Notes under the pieces: model-generated
What the model saw: the letters and a program-made list of their open reading frames with translations, nothing else
What the model was told of the DNA's origin: nothing
Database searches by the model: none
Part shown: positions 1 through 8,059 of the stretch, piece by piece
How the letters are laid out: each line of letters starts with the position of its first letter
Position numbering within the stretch: the first letter of the stretch is position 1
Source: Salibacterium lacus
GTDB lineage: Bacteria; Bacillota; Bacilli; Bacillales; Marinococcaceae
DNA length: 64,000 bases
NCBI RefSeq assembly: GCF_042684865.1
Contig: NZ_JBHUML010000005.1
Coordinates: 124,001 to 188,000, forward strand
Direction: 5' to 3'
Program-made: the position numbers and the translations under genes

Positions 1-1
1 G

Positions 2-799
2 TCATCGATCCGGGTCGGCTCCGGCGGCATCATGCTCCCGAACCATGCGCCGCTCATGGTCGCCGAGCAATTCGGAACGCTTGCGACGTTGTATCCAAAC
101 CGGATTGACCTCGGTCTCGGCCGCGCGCCCGGGACCGATCAGCCGACGATGCAGGCGCTGCGCCGCAGCAGCAAGAGCGACGGCCACGATTTCCCGCAGA
201 TGCTCACGGAGCTGCGTCAGTATCTCGATTCCCAGCTCGCTCCGGACCATCCGCGGATCCGAGCCATTCCAGGACAGGGGACGGATGTTCCGATCTGGCT
301 GCTCGGCTCCAGCGGCTTCAGCGCCCAGCTCGCCGGACAGCTCGGACTGCCGTTTGCCTTTGCGAGCCACTTTTCCCCGGACAACACGATTCCGGCGATG
401 AACCTGTACCGCGAATCCTTTCAGCCGTCGCACGTGCTGGATGAACCGTACGGTATGGTGTGCGCGAACGTCATCGCCGCCGACACCGACGACGAAGCGG
501 ATTACTTGAGCACGACGATGATGCAGCAGTTCCTCAATATGGTACGCGGCACGGAAATGAAACTGCAGCCGCCGGTCGAGAACATGGACCGCATCTGGAA
601 TGAAAACGAGAAATTCTCGATCCAGCGTCAGCTCGGCTCCTCCATCGTCGGCGGCCCCGAGAAGGTGAAAAACGGGCTCCACCGCTTCCTGCAGGACACC
701 CAGGCCGATGAGATCATGATCAACGCCCAGATTTATGACGCGGAGGCGCGCCTGCGCTCGTACGACATCGCTGCCGATATTATGAACGGGCAGAAATAG
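2..799 (+). CDS. LLM-class flavin-dependent oxidoreductase, 5' end outside the window
   Basis: C-terminal 265 residues of a luciferase-like monooxygenase; the gene starts before the window and the reading frame is open from base 2 (reads SSIRVGSGGIMLPNHAPL). The sequence GSGGIMLPNHAPL, followed by VAEQFGTLATLYPNRIDLGLGR, is the hallmark of the MsnO8/YtmO-like branch of the bacterial luciferase superfamily: TIM-barrel enzymes that use reduced flavin to oxidise a substrate. The real substrate cannot be read from the sequence. The C-terminal part, including IVGGPEKVKNGL, matches the family's flavin-phosphate-binding end. A strong terminator follows within 11 bases, so this is the last gene of its transcript. 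Confidence 0.9.
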   Translation, partial: SSIRVGSGGIMLPNHAPLMVAEQFGTLATLYPNRIDLGLGRAPGTDQPTMQALRRSSKSDGHDFPQMLTELRQYLDSQLAPDHPRIRAIPGQGTDVPIWLLGSSGFSAQLAGQLGLPFAFASHFSPDNTIPAMNLYRESFQPSHVLDEPYGMVCANVIAADTDDEADYLSTTMMQQFLNMVRGTEMKLQPPVENMDRIWNENEKFSIQRQLGSSIVGGPEKVKNGLHRFLQDTQADEIMINAQIYDAEARLRSYDIAADIMNGQK

Positions 800-809
800 A
801 AGAGAAGAG

Positions 810-844
810 GAAGCTGCCGGATATCGGCGGCTTCTTTTTTTCAT
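810..844 (+). terminator. Rho-independent terminator
   Basis: A 10-bp stem (GAAGCTGCCG / CGGCGGCTTC, one G-T pair) with a 5-nt loop is followed by a run of T. It ends the flavin monooxygenase transcript. Confidence 0.9.
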
Positions 845-868
845 ATACAGCAAGCGGTTGGGCGGCTT

Positions 869-1034
869 GGCAGGTAAATCTGCTGTTTTGGCATGTAAAT
901 GGTTCCATTCGGCTTGTAAAAGGGGTGGTTTGGCATGTAATGCAGCAGTCGGACTGTATTGCCCTTTATTCGGCATGTAAATGACGGCTTTTGGCAGGTA
1001 AACGCCGCCATTCGGCAGGTAAAGCATCCCCTTC
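869..1034. repeat. 21-nt iteron array, family A locus 1 (8 units)
   Basis: Eight consecutive units begin at 869, 890, 911, 932, 951, 972, 993 and 1014. Seven are 21 nt and one is 19 nt. Each starts with GGCATGTA or a close variant (GGCAGGTA, GGCTTGTA, GGACTGTA); the other 13 bases vary and usually end in TTY. The array starts 25 bases after a terminator. On the minus strand it reads as loose heptads of the type YMPNxxx, but it has no ribosome site, and the 19-nt unit breaks the phase. Related arrays lie at 41551, 45141 and 45543. Confidence 0.85.
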
Positions 1035-1075
1035 GTTTCACCACCGGCATTCTGTGATGAAAGGAGGAAAATATG
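1034..1075. repeat. Left copy of a ~40-bp direct repeat flanking the esterase block
   Basis: CGTTTCACCACC, two differing bases, then CATTCTGTGAT and an A/G-rich tail. The same arrangement recurs at 2164-2204. The two copies bracket about 1.1 kb that contains the esterase gene. Confidence 0.7.
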
Positions 1076-1185
1076 GGCAGTAAAAATTAGAGTTGTCATC
1101 CAAAAGAGCGGCGCACAATGAGCGGCACCGGATCTCAAAGGATGCCAATCGTCCGCACCATGATAGCAAATTGACGTTGCTGCCT

Positions 1186-1983
1186 TTAGAAAAACTCTTT
1201 TTTCAGTTCTTTTTCAATGTGACTGTGGAGAGGTTGCAGTTTCAATCCATATACTTCTTCGGCCACTAACTTAGCAATCTGGACAGCACCTTTTTCTTGG
1301 AAATGGGTATTATCTTCTGATCCATCTGGATAGTTCGAGTGTTCTCCTGGTTCAAGCCACATAAATAAATCCTTGCTGTCTTCCGGTCCGACCTCATTAT
1401 ACAATGCCATGCTTTTCCCGGTCATATCGATTACAGGGACATCTTCCTCTAATCCCAGTTCCTTCATTGCGCTTGGGTAATTGCCATGGGAACGTTTTGC
1501 CTCACCATCAACCGTGAACCCTCTTCGTTCAACCGGTGTAAGCAGCACTGGAATGGCTCCCTTCTCACGTGCTCCATCAATATACTCTTTTAAGTAACTT
1601 TTATATGTCGTATCTGGATCGGTATAACGGTCCGGGTCATCTGATTTAGAGTCATTGTGCCCGAATTGAATAAATAGATAGTCTCTCTTTTCAATCTCCG
1701 CAAGAATCTCATCTAAGCGGCCTTCATCTATAAAACTCTTCGAACTTCTGCCGGGGGCTGCTTCATTATGGACCTCGATTTTTTTATCAAACATACGATC
1801 AAGAACTTGTGCCCACCCCATACGCGGAGCGCGGGCTTTTTCGTAGTAAGAAGCCGTAGAATCCCCTGCTACGTAAATCGATACGGTATTTTGGTTATGG
1901 TCCTTTCCTTTTTCGAAGGATGAATGAGAAGCTATGGCAGAATGACTCCCAAATGCCATGCAGATAGAGATCAATGTGGTCAT
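1186..1983 (-). CDS. Secreted SGNH/GDSL esterase, rhamnogalacturonan acetylesterase-like
   Basis: 265 residues. SGNH hydrolase blocks are visible: GDST (catalytic Ser, near residue 41), GRSSKS, GHND (block III Asn) and DNTHFQEKGA (Asp/His block V). The spacing matches rhamnogalacturonan acetylesterases (RhgT/YesT type), which remove acetyl groups from pectin. The N-terminus as annotated has the hydrophobic core and AxA-like site of a signal peptide but no basic n-region. A much better start with a strong AAGGAGG site lies upstream at 2012, but it is one base out of frame because of an A8 run (2002-2009); with nine A the N-terminus would read MKKKQKGRLF and then MTTLIS. It may therefore be frameshifted, slippage-expressed or a sequence error. 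The gene looks more AT-rich than its neighbours. Confidence 0.8.
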   Translation of the reverse strand: MTTLISICMAFGSHSAIASHSSFEKGKDHNQNTVSIYVAGDSTASYYEKARAPRMGWAQVLDRMFDKKIEVHNEAAPGRSSKSFIDEGRLDEILAEIEKRDYLFIQFGHNDSKSDDPDRYTDPDTTYKSYLKEYIDGAREKGAIPVLLTPVERRGFTVDGEAKRSHGNYPSAMKELGLEEDVPVIDMTGKSMALYNEVGPEDSKDLFMWLEPGEHSNYPDGSEDNTHFQEKGAVQIAKLVAEEVYGLKLQPLHSHIEKELKKEFF

Positions 1984-2163
1984 GAATAACCTTCCTTTTT
2001 GTTTTTTTTCATTATATTCCTCCTTATTTTTTATAATGATAAGGCCCTATCCTCTTTTCTCTTTAACACGTATTACATTACAATATAGCATAACATATTG
2101 ACGGAATATTTCGTTTTCTTGTCTTGCTTTTTTGTTTCTATTCCTCCTTCTTATGCCGGTTCC

Positions 2164-2204
2164 CGTTTCACCACCCTCATTCTGTGATAAAATGAAGAAA
2201 AATG
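2164..2204. repeat. Right copy of a ~40-bp direct repeat flanking the esterase block
   Basis: Matches 1034-1075 over CGTTTCACCACC and CATTCTGTGAT, with a similar A-rich tail. It lies directly upstream of the TPR gene's start. Confidence 0.7.
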
Positions 2205-2223
2205 CGTGAAAGGATACATAGAC

Positions 2224-3864
2224 ATGCTTCTCATTGAACCACAATTATACAACCTGCTGACGGGCAGCCTTCTGCCGGAGGAAGTGGACATGCCGGAGAG
2301 TGACCGGCTTCCCGGGACCTACGTACAGCAGGTAGCCGATCAGCTCGATACGATGCCCCGCTTTTTCCGGCGCAACCGCCACACGCTGACGTGCCGGGCG
2401 TGCGGCCACCGGGCGAAATACAATATCGGACAGCCTTTGCTCGTGCATGCTTCCGTCGATACCGCGACCATCATTCAACAGGATATCAGCAAACTTGATG
2501 TACAGTTCCCGCTTTATTTCCGGTGCGGGCACTGCAATGCCGCGGAAGGCTGGGATTGGGGCGAGCGGCTCGAACGCGCCCTCACCGAAGGATTGCTTGG
2601 GAGTACAGCCAGTAAAAATGATCCGTCCATGCCGGTGAACGGCGAATCCCGCCTGTTTGACGGATACAAGCCGGAATGGGCCGCGGACGGGGAAAAACGG
2701 CTCCTCGCCTACATCGAAGAAGAGCCGGACAGCGCCTTTCTATGGTACAAACTCGCCGTGCTGTACTACCGGGGGCACCGCGCGGATCTTGCGGCTGCGG
2801 CGCTGGAACAGTCGGTGGCGCTTGATCCGAAGCACACCGAAGCGCTGTACACCCTCGCCCAGCTGCTCGACACTGTGAATGCCGAAGCGTCGCATGACTT
2901 TTTCCAGCAGACACTGCTCAGCATCCCGCATTACGACGGTCTCGACGCCGAAACGCTGCGCGACGTCGCGGCGCACAGCCTGTGGGAACTTGAAACGCTG
3001 CAAAACGACAGCGGCGCGGCCTGGCTTCCGTCCGCTGAAGCAGCTCCAAAAGACGCGGACACGGCTCTGCGTGACTTTCTCGCTCTGCCGGAAGAACAGC
3101 AGAAAGAACAGCTTCGTCTCGTGCAGGGAGAAGAGGAAAAGGACCTTTCTTCGTTTTACCCTGTCGCGGAACTGTTTCTCGGTCGTCATGCCGAAATGCT
3201 GGATGAACTGGAAAAGACAAACCATCATCTGCTGCAGCCCGAAGTGGTCAAGCAGCGCAGGGAGCAGCGGGAGCGCTACCAGGACTTCCGTCAGACCGGG
3301 GTGCAGCTGCACGGCGATATGTTTTCCTACTTAATCGAACAGCGCGGACCGCGGACGATGCGGGATATCGGGGACAGACTCGGGGTCCCGTTTGAGGACG
3401 ATGCCGTGTTTGATAAAGACGCGATCGCCGATACCGGCATTTATGACGAGGTACTAGACGGCAGGCCGCTCATCCGGCAGTACGACGCGCAGCACGAGGA
3501 AGACGGAAACCGGCGTGCTGTCCTTGACGCGGGACTGCGGAGTCACGCCTCGCTGTATGAAGTGACCGGCGGCAGCCGTATCGACGGACTCGTCCGGCTC
3601 CGCGACGTTTTCGGCGGCGGGGAATGGACGATTATTGATACGAACTTCAGCAAAAGCGCCGCCAAAGGCGACATCCTGTTTGCGCGTCTCCTGCCGTTTG
3701 ACGATTTTTCGATGACATCCGGGGTGTTCTTTCTGTTTCCAGCCGAGCACCGCAGCGTCGTCGAACGCCGGATGGCGAGACACAAAAGTACGGCCAAGGC
3801 ATTCCAGGAAGCGTACCGGTTGTACCGGAACGAAGGATACGGGGTGAACAACAATGGCAGATAA
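2224..3864 (+). CDS. TPR protein with N-terminal zinc-ribbon-like cysteines
   Basis: 546 residues from the ATG at 2224, which has AAAGGA 9 bases upstream; an in-frame GTG at 2206 is less well placed. Cys pairs CRAC (about residues 57-60) and CGHC (about 101-104) suggest a split zinc ribbon. A clear tetratricopeptide segment (about 170-215, LWYKLAVLYYRG ... ALDPKHTEALYTLAQLL) follows. The C-terminal half has no motif I recognise. There is no signal peptide or membrane span, so it is probably a cytosolic scaffold or adaptor; that is inference. It overlaps ywbE by 11 bases and is transcribed with ywbE and the exonuclease. Confidence 0.8.
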   Translation: MLLIEPQLYNLLTGSLLPEEVDMPESDRLPGTYVQQVADQLDTMPRFFRRNRHTLTCRACGHRAKYNIGQPLLVHASVDTATIIQQDISKLDVQFPLYFRCGHCNAAEGWDWGERLERALTEGLLGSTASKNDPSMPVNGESRLFDGYKPEWAADGEKRLLAYIEEEPDSAFLWYKLAVLYYRGHRADLAAAALEQSVALDPKHTEALYTLAQLLDTVNAEASHDFFQQTLLSIPHYDGLDAETLRDVAAHSLWELETLQNDSGAAWLPSAEAAPKDADTALRDFLALPEEQQKEQLRLVQGEEEKDLSSFYPVAELFLGRHAEMLDELEKTNHHLLQPEVVKQRREQRERYQDFRQTGVQLHGDMFSYLIEQRGPRTMRDIGDRLGVPFEDDAVFDKDAIADTGIYDEVLDGRPLIRQYDAQHEEDGNRRAVLDAGLRSHASLYEVTGGSRIDGLVRLRDVFGGGEWTIIDTNFSKSAAKGDILFARLLPFDDFSMTSGVFFLFPAEHRSVVERRMARHKSTAKAFQEAYRLYRNEGYGVNNNGR

Positions 3865-4057
3865 TGGACAACGCCGCGCCGATTTAAAGGCAGGCATGGA
3901 AGTCGATATCGTCCTCAAGCAGGATCAGCGCTCCGGGAAGCGGACACGAGGTATCATTCAACAGTTTTTAACCAAATCCGCGTCCCACCCACACGGCATC
4001 AAAGTCCGGCTCGAAGATGGAAGCGTCGGCCGGGTGAAGGAGATTATCAGCGGATGA
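3854..4057 (+). CDS. ywbE: YwbE family protein (DUF2196)
   Basis: 67 residues that match the small YwbE family almost end to end: DLKAGMEVDIVLKQDQRSGK, then TRGII, HPHGIKVRLEDG and VGRVKEI. The family is conserved in Bacillales and other bacteria and has no established function. It overlaps the TPR gene by 11 bases and the exonuclease by 4 (ATGA), so all three are translationally coupled. Confidence 0.9.
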   Translation: MADNGQRRADLKAGMEVDIVLKQDQRSGKRTRGIIQQFLTKSASHPHGIKVRLEDGSVGRVKEIISG

Positions 4058-5085
4058 CCCGGGAAAGCCATCCGTTTGAAGCGTGGACCGCGGTGCAGGA
4101 AGAGCTCAAACAGGCCCGCGCCCACAGCTCCCGGCTGATGGCATGGTGCGAGGAAGGCATGGCGCTCCTGCCGGACGTGTTGCCCCATTTCACCGAACCG
4201 CCGCGCGCCATCGCCTGCCGCGACCTGTTGATTCAGGCACTCGCCGCCCGGGACGAGTTCGACCGTGCCCGGCTCGTCATCGAACGTGCCGCGGAGTCCG
4301 GAGCCTACCGTCCGGAGCGGAAGCAGGCAGCACTTGAGCGCGTGGATGAAATGGAGAAAGCAGCCGGAGCCGTACACGCCTGCATCAGAGACCATCCCGG
4401 TCTTTCCGGCAAAGAAGCCTATGACAAAGCCTCATGGTCCAGCGACGCCGGTGCGGTCCAGTGGTACATCCAGCACAGCCGTACGATCCGCAGACTGCCC
4501 GGAAGCGCCGGTTATACGTTGTCGCTGCCTTCTTCCACTGGAAACCGTACGGTCAAGGCCGCCATCGTCGACGTGGAAACGACCGGCATGTCCAAGTCCA
4601 GCGATGAAATTGTAGAAATCGGCGTCATGCTCTGCCGCGTGGACGAGCAGACCGGGGAAATCGTGGAAGTGCTCGAAGAAGTAAATAACCTGCATGAACC
4701 GTCGTTTCCGATTCCACCCGGTGTCATCAAGGTCCACGGCATCCGCGACCGCGACGTCGCCGGTAAGGAAATGGATAGGCCCCGGCTCCGCCGGCTGTTC
4801 GCCGAAACCGACGTGCTGATCGCCCACAACGCTTCCTTTGACCGCGGCTTCGTGCAGAAATACTTTCCTGAAACCGGAGGCATGACGTGGCGCTGTTCCG
4901 TGAAGAACGTGGCCTGGAAGGAGTACGGCTTCCCCACGAAAAAACTGCTCGACCTCTGCCAGCGTCACAGCATCACAGACTCACAGAACCACCGCGCCCT
5001 CGACGACGTCAAACTCACCGTCCGGCTCCTGCAGCAGCAGAATCCGGAAGGCGAGTATTATATGAAAGAATTGCTTCCGTATTAA
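4054..5085 (+). CDS. DEDDh 3'-5' exonuclease with extra N-terminal domain
   Basis: 343 residues. The C-terminal half (about 168-325) is a DnaQ/RNase T-type exonuclease with all three motifs: DVETTG (Exo I, D173/E175), IAHNASFDRGFV (Exo II) and HRALDDVKLT (Exo III, the DEDDh His/Asp). The first ~160 residues are helical, rich in Glu/Arg, and match nothing I know. The fold predicts metal-dependent trimming of DNA or RNA 3' ends, such as proofreading or repair. Its partner is unknown. It starts in an ATGA overlap with ywbE. No clear T-rich terminator follows. Confidence 0.88.
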   Translation: MTRESHPFEAWTAVQEELKQARAHSSRLMAWCEEGMALLPDVLPHFTEPPRAIACRDLLIQALAARDEFDRARLVIERAAESGAYRPERKQAALERVDEMEKAAGAVHACIRDHPGLSGKEAYDKASWSSDAGAVQWYIQHSRTIRRLPGSAGYTLSLPSSTGNRTVKAAIVDVETTGMSKSSDEIVEIGVMLCRVDEQTGEIVEVLEEVNNLHEPSFPIPPGVIKVHGIRDRDVAGKEMDRPRLRRLFAETDVLIAHNASFDRGFVQKYFPETGGMTWRCSVKNVAWKEYGFPTKKLLDLCQRHSITDSQNHRALDDVKLTVRLLQQQNPEGEYYMKELLPY

Positions 5086-5133
5086 GAGCATGTCCGCATG
5101 TGGACGACTGGGTACCGAGCCAAGTCCCGCATT

Positions 5134-5162
5134 GGCAGGTATTTTCGTTGTTTTGACTGGTG
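5134..5162. repeat. Possible remnant of family A 21-nt iterons
   Basis: GGCAGGTA starts at 5134 and GACTGGTG exactly 21 bases later. This fits the family A pitch, but with only two units it could be chance. Confidence 0.35.
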
Positions 5163-5178
5163 AATCCTCTGACACATC

Positions 5179-5409
5179 TCAGCGGTAAGCGGAAGGAATT
5201 TCTTTAAATGCAGAACGCTCTGTCACCGGCGAAACAACAACCATGACATGCGGAGATGGAGACCTTGCCACACCAGCTCCCCCATTAGTTCTGCAGCTTC
5301 TGTAAAAGCAGCGGATACGAGTATTCGCTGCTTCAGAATGCTTCGGTACATAAGCTGTAAACGACATGCTTGTTTCATCCATCAGTTTCAAAACATCTTC
5401 TTCCGCCAT
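5179..5409 (-). CDS. Doubtful small ORF
   Basis: A 76-codon frame without a convincing ribosome site (weak GAAGA upstream) and without a recognisable domain. It is the only sizeable frame in the 380-base gap between the exonuclease and the broken toxin gene. It could be a remnant or random; I see no function. Confidence 0.2.
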   Translation of the reverse strand: MAEEDVLKLMDETSMSFTAYVPKHSEAANTRIRCFYRSCRTNGGAGVARSPSPHVMVVVSPVTERSAFKEIPSAYR

Positions 5410-5464
5410 GCTGTCTTCAATTGAAAATAACGAACATTAAGGAAGGGGATTTGATTCGGCTTTG

Positions 5465-5947
5465 TTATTTGTAGATGCTGCCTCTCGGACCTATATCTAA
5501 GACAAGGATAAGCAATTCGTCATTATGTATCCGGTATATTAAGAAAAGCGCAAGCACCCTGGGCAGCCGCGACAGGTTCTGGATCGGGCGACTTCGGGCA
5601 GCCTGCTGCCCGAAGTCGCTATGGCCAGGAAGTTCGACTAAGGCCGTCACGTCCTGTGAAAACGTCGAACTGACTCACATCTTGTGATCCTCCGAGCGGC
5701 TGGGCGCTGGAACTGGATCTCAAAAACGCCAAAATTTAAAATTAGCTGACTATAAACGAAAATCTCCAAGCCGGTACCTGTAGGTTTCAAAATCACTGCC
5801 CTTTACAGGCTTCACATTCCCTACACGATAAGGATCGACTTGGAGCTGTTCTATAACTTTCATTATTTGTTTTTTTCGGATGACATCTTGTTTTTTTATA
5901 AATTTTTCTGCTTTCTTTTCAATGATTACTCTATAATTTGAGGTCAT
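5465..5947 (-). pseudogene. RelE/ParE-type toxin split by an inserted element
   Basis: The first 65 codons (5947 down to 5753) encode a typical RelE-like toxin start (YRVIIEKKAEKFIKKQD ... PYRVGNVKPVKGSD ... YRYRLGDFRL) that then hits a stop. The missing C-terminus (LIYRIHNDELLILVLDIGPRGSIYK, 25 residues) lies 210 bases further on, ending at 5465. Removing 5543-5752 and one copy of a flanking TAA triplet restores one continuous frame of about 89 residues, the normal family length. The gene is therefore interrupted. The truncated product lacks the C-terminal strand that usually carries catalytic residues and is probably inactive. The antitoxin upstream is intact. Confidence 0.85.
5543..5752. 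mobile_element. 210-bp non-autonomous insertion inside the toxin gene
   Basis: The bounds come from re-joining the toxin frame. The insert is flanked by a 3-bp direct repeat, TAA (5540-5542 and 5753-5755). It carries a perfect 15-bp hairpin with a 2-nt loop (5588-5602 / 5605-5619, GCGACTTCGGGCAGC and its complement). It starts with AAGCGCAAGC-like sequence and has CTGGGCGCTGGAACTGG near the other end, a pattern I associate from memory with intergenic repeats of Bacillaceae genomes. It has no ORF, so it would have to be mobilised in trans. Confidence 0.75.
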
Positions 5948-6179
5948 CTTTTAACTCCGCAAAAGTAACATATTCTCCGTTATTTATATTGCTTTCCGCT
6001 TCTTCTACTGCTTCTTTTTCCTCTTTTGTAAAAGGAGAATCATCACATTCCACAACGGTCCCATCAATCACCGTGAATTCTCCCTGAACAAATTTACTCA
6101 AAACGTCATAAGCCGTTTTATTGTGCTTCTCCTTGATTTGTTCCACTAAATCATGCAAATCTTGTTTTTTTACACTCAT
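5931..6179 (-). CDS. Antitoxin of the RelE-type toxin-antitoxin pair
   Basis: 82 residues from the ATG at 6179, with AGGAAGAGG 8 bases upstream; an in-frame GTG at 6188 is less likely. It is acidic, with many Glu/Asp in the second half (DSPFTKEEKEAVEEAESN), ending FAELKDDLKL, as in antitoxins that wrap their toxin with a C-terminal tail. Its 3' end overlaps the toxin start by 17 bases, the usual antitoxin-first arrangement. It should neutralise and autoregulate; with the toxin broken it may be an orphan. Confidence 0.75.
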   Translation of the reverse strand: MSVKKQDLHDLVEQIKEKHNKTAYDVLSKFVQGEFTVIDGTVVECDDSPFTKEEKEAVEEAESNINNGEYVTFAELKDDLKL

Positions 6180-6302
6180 GGGATTCACCTCTTCCTGCTA
6201 TTATACAACACTTACATTGACATTACACACATTCCATTCATTTTCCGCTTGAATTAACGCGTGTCTTGTGTCCACACCACCAGATACATACGGACAAGTT
6301 TG

Positions 6303-6332
6303 AAAAAAGCGCGGGAAGTTGGCGCTTTTTTT
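6303..6332. terminator. Bidirectional hairpin with A/T flanks
   Basis: AAAAAAGCGC, a 9-nt loop, then GCGCTTTTTTT. The symmetric A and T tracts let it work on either strand. It insulates the antitoxin promoter region from the antiporter gene. Confidence 0.7.
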
Positions 6333-6415
6333 CTTATTTCATATGTACTTTTGGAAGATCTGGTCAAAATACAGGGTAAGAAAGAATGTCGGTCTTACAA
6401 CACAGGAGGAACGTG

Positions 6416-7990
6416 ATGGAGGAGCTGGATTTGCACCATATTTTTTCGCTGGGTCTGATTTTGGTAATGATTGCTGCGGGAACGACGGCGATCGCGAAGA
6501 AGTGCAGCCAGCCGTACCCGATTGTGCTCGTTATTGTCGGCACAATCATCGGTCTTATCGATATCCCGGTCATGGAACCTTTAATTACCTTTATCACCGA
6601 GGGGGAGGTCTTTCACTTTATCGTGATCACGCTGTTTCTGCCGGCCTTACTCGGTGAAGCGGCGCTGAAGCTGCCTTCTTCCCAGTTAAATGAAAATAAA
6701 AAACCGATTATCGCGTTAGTACTCATCGGCATCCTGGTGTCCTTTGGCGTTATTGGGTTTTCGTCCATGTGGGTGTTGCAGTTGTCGATTCCCGCGGCAT
6801 TTGTATTTGCTGCTGTGATGAGCGCCACGGATCCGGTCAGTGTGCTTTCCATTTTCAAAACCGTTGGCGTAAACGAGCGGTTGTCGACGGTGATTGAGGG
6901 CGAAAGTTTATTCAATGACGGGGTGGCTGTGGTTCTTTTTAATATATCCGCCTTTTCCCTGCTCACGTATACCGATCTGGGGATGATTGGAGCGGCACAT
7001 GGTTTGTGGGAATTTGTGAAAGTCGTGTCTCTTGGTTTCATCATCGGCGGTGCCCTGGGATATGTTGTCTCCCTTCTCACCAAATATTTTGATGATTATC
7101 CGCTCGAAATACTATTCAGCCTCCTCCTTTTTTATGGTTCGTTTATACTCGCGGAAACGATTCATGCCTCCGGTGTCATTGCCGTCGTGACGGCTGCACT
7201 GATTCTGGGGAATTACGGGGCCGAAATCGGGATGAGTCCAGCCACCAAATTAAACATCAGCAGCTTTTGGGACGTGGCGGCCCTCCTTGCCAACTCGCTT
7301 GTCTTCTTAATGGTGGGGCTCGAAATTACCCGGATTGACATCACGGACAAATGGGGCTTGATGTTTGCCGCGATTGTCATCGTTCTTATCGCCAGAAGTG
7401 CGGCGGTATACGCCAGCTTATTCTTTGTGAAAGAAGCCCCGCCGCGGTGGATGCACATTCTGAACTGGGGCGGTTTAAAAGGGTCGCTGTCCATCGCTCT
7501 CGTGCTCAGCCTTCCAAGAGACTTCACAGGCCGGGAAGAGCTGTTAATCATGGCGTTCAGCGTCGTTTTATTTTCCCTTGTCGGACAGGGGCTGACGATT
7601 AAACCGCTGATATCCCGGCTCGGAGTGAATAAAAAAGAGGAAGGCAACAAAGAATTTGAAGCACTCCTCGCCCGTGTGTACCGGTATAAAAATGCCGTTG
7701 CCGAAATAACCAGAGTGAAGGAAAACTTATTTCTGACCGACACCGCAACGAGAGAAATGTTGGATGAATACGAAAATACACTGGAGACACTGCAGGAAAA
7801 AATGGAACATCTTTTCCAAACCCATCCCCACCTGAAAGAAAAGCAGCAGGCCACCCTGCTGCGGCATTCCCTGTATGCACAGCATGAGGCCGTGGAACGC
7901 TTGGTAAAAGAAGACATCATTTCGAATGAAGCGGGCGAAAAGGAACTCGATATCATTACAAATAAGCTCGTGGAATTAGAAAGTGAGTAG
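6416..7990 (+). CDS. Na+/H+ antiporter, NhaP/CPA1 type
   Basis: 524 residues from the ATG at 6416, which has CAGGAGGAACGTG directly upstream. About 12 hydrophobic spans fill residues 1-400. The CPA1 signature is visible: SATDPVSVLSIFKTVGV followed by LSTVIEGESLFNDGVAVVLF, holding the ion-binding Asp and the conserved ND. The last ~120 residues are a charged cytosolic tail (RYKNAVAEITRVKENLF ...) likely to regulate activity. It expels Na+ (or K+) in exchange for H+ at the cell membrane, important for pH and salt homeostasis. It appears to be a single gene with no co-directional partner. Confidence 0.93.
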   Translation: MEELDLHHIFSLGLILVMIAAGTTAIAKKCSQPYPIVLVIVGTIIGLIDIPVMEPLITFITEGEVFHFIVITLFLPALLGEAALKLPSSQLNENKKPIIALVLIGILVSFGVIGFSSMWVLQLSIPAAFVFAAVMSATDPVSVLSIFKTVGVNERLSTVIEGESLFNDGVAVVLFNISAFSLLTYTDLGMIGAAHGLWEFVKVVSLGFIIGGALGYVVSLLTKYFDDYPLEILFSLLLFYGSFILAETIHASGVIAVVTAALILGNYGAEIGMSPATKLNISSFWDVAALLANSLVFLMVGLEITRIDITDKWGLMFAAIVIVLIARSAAVYASLFFVKEAPPRWMHILNWGGLKGSLSIALVLSLPRDFTGREELLIMAFSVVLFSLVGQGLTIKPLISRLGVNKKEEGNKEFEALLARVYRYKNAVAEITRVKENLFLTDTATREMLDEYENTLETLQEKMEHLFQTHPHLKEKQQATLLRHSLYAQHEAVERLVKEDIISNEAGEKELDIITNKLVELESE

Positions 7991-8059
7991 GTGCTGAAAG
8001 CAGGAGAAATAAAATAATGGCTCGAGCAGAAGGGGGAGGCCTGCCCGCGCCACAGGGGG

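Noticed and set aside
869..1034. CRISPR array
   Set aside because: Repeats are 8 conserved bases in 21-base units with degenerate cores; no cas gene is present in the window.
2..1138. 378-codon minus-strand frame through the flavin monooxygenase and the 21-nt array, with repeated YMPN-like heptads
   Set aside because: It is the antisense shadow of the monooxygenase plus an array whose 21-base pitch keeps frames open. There is no ribosome site, and one 19-nt unit breaks the repeat phase.
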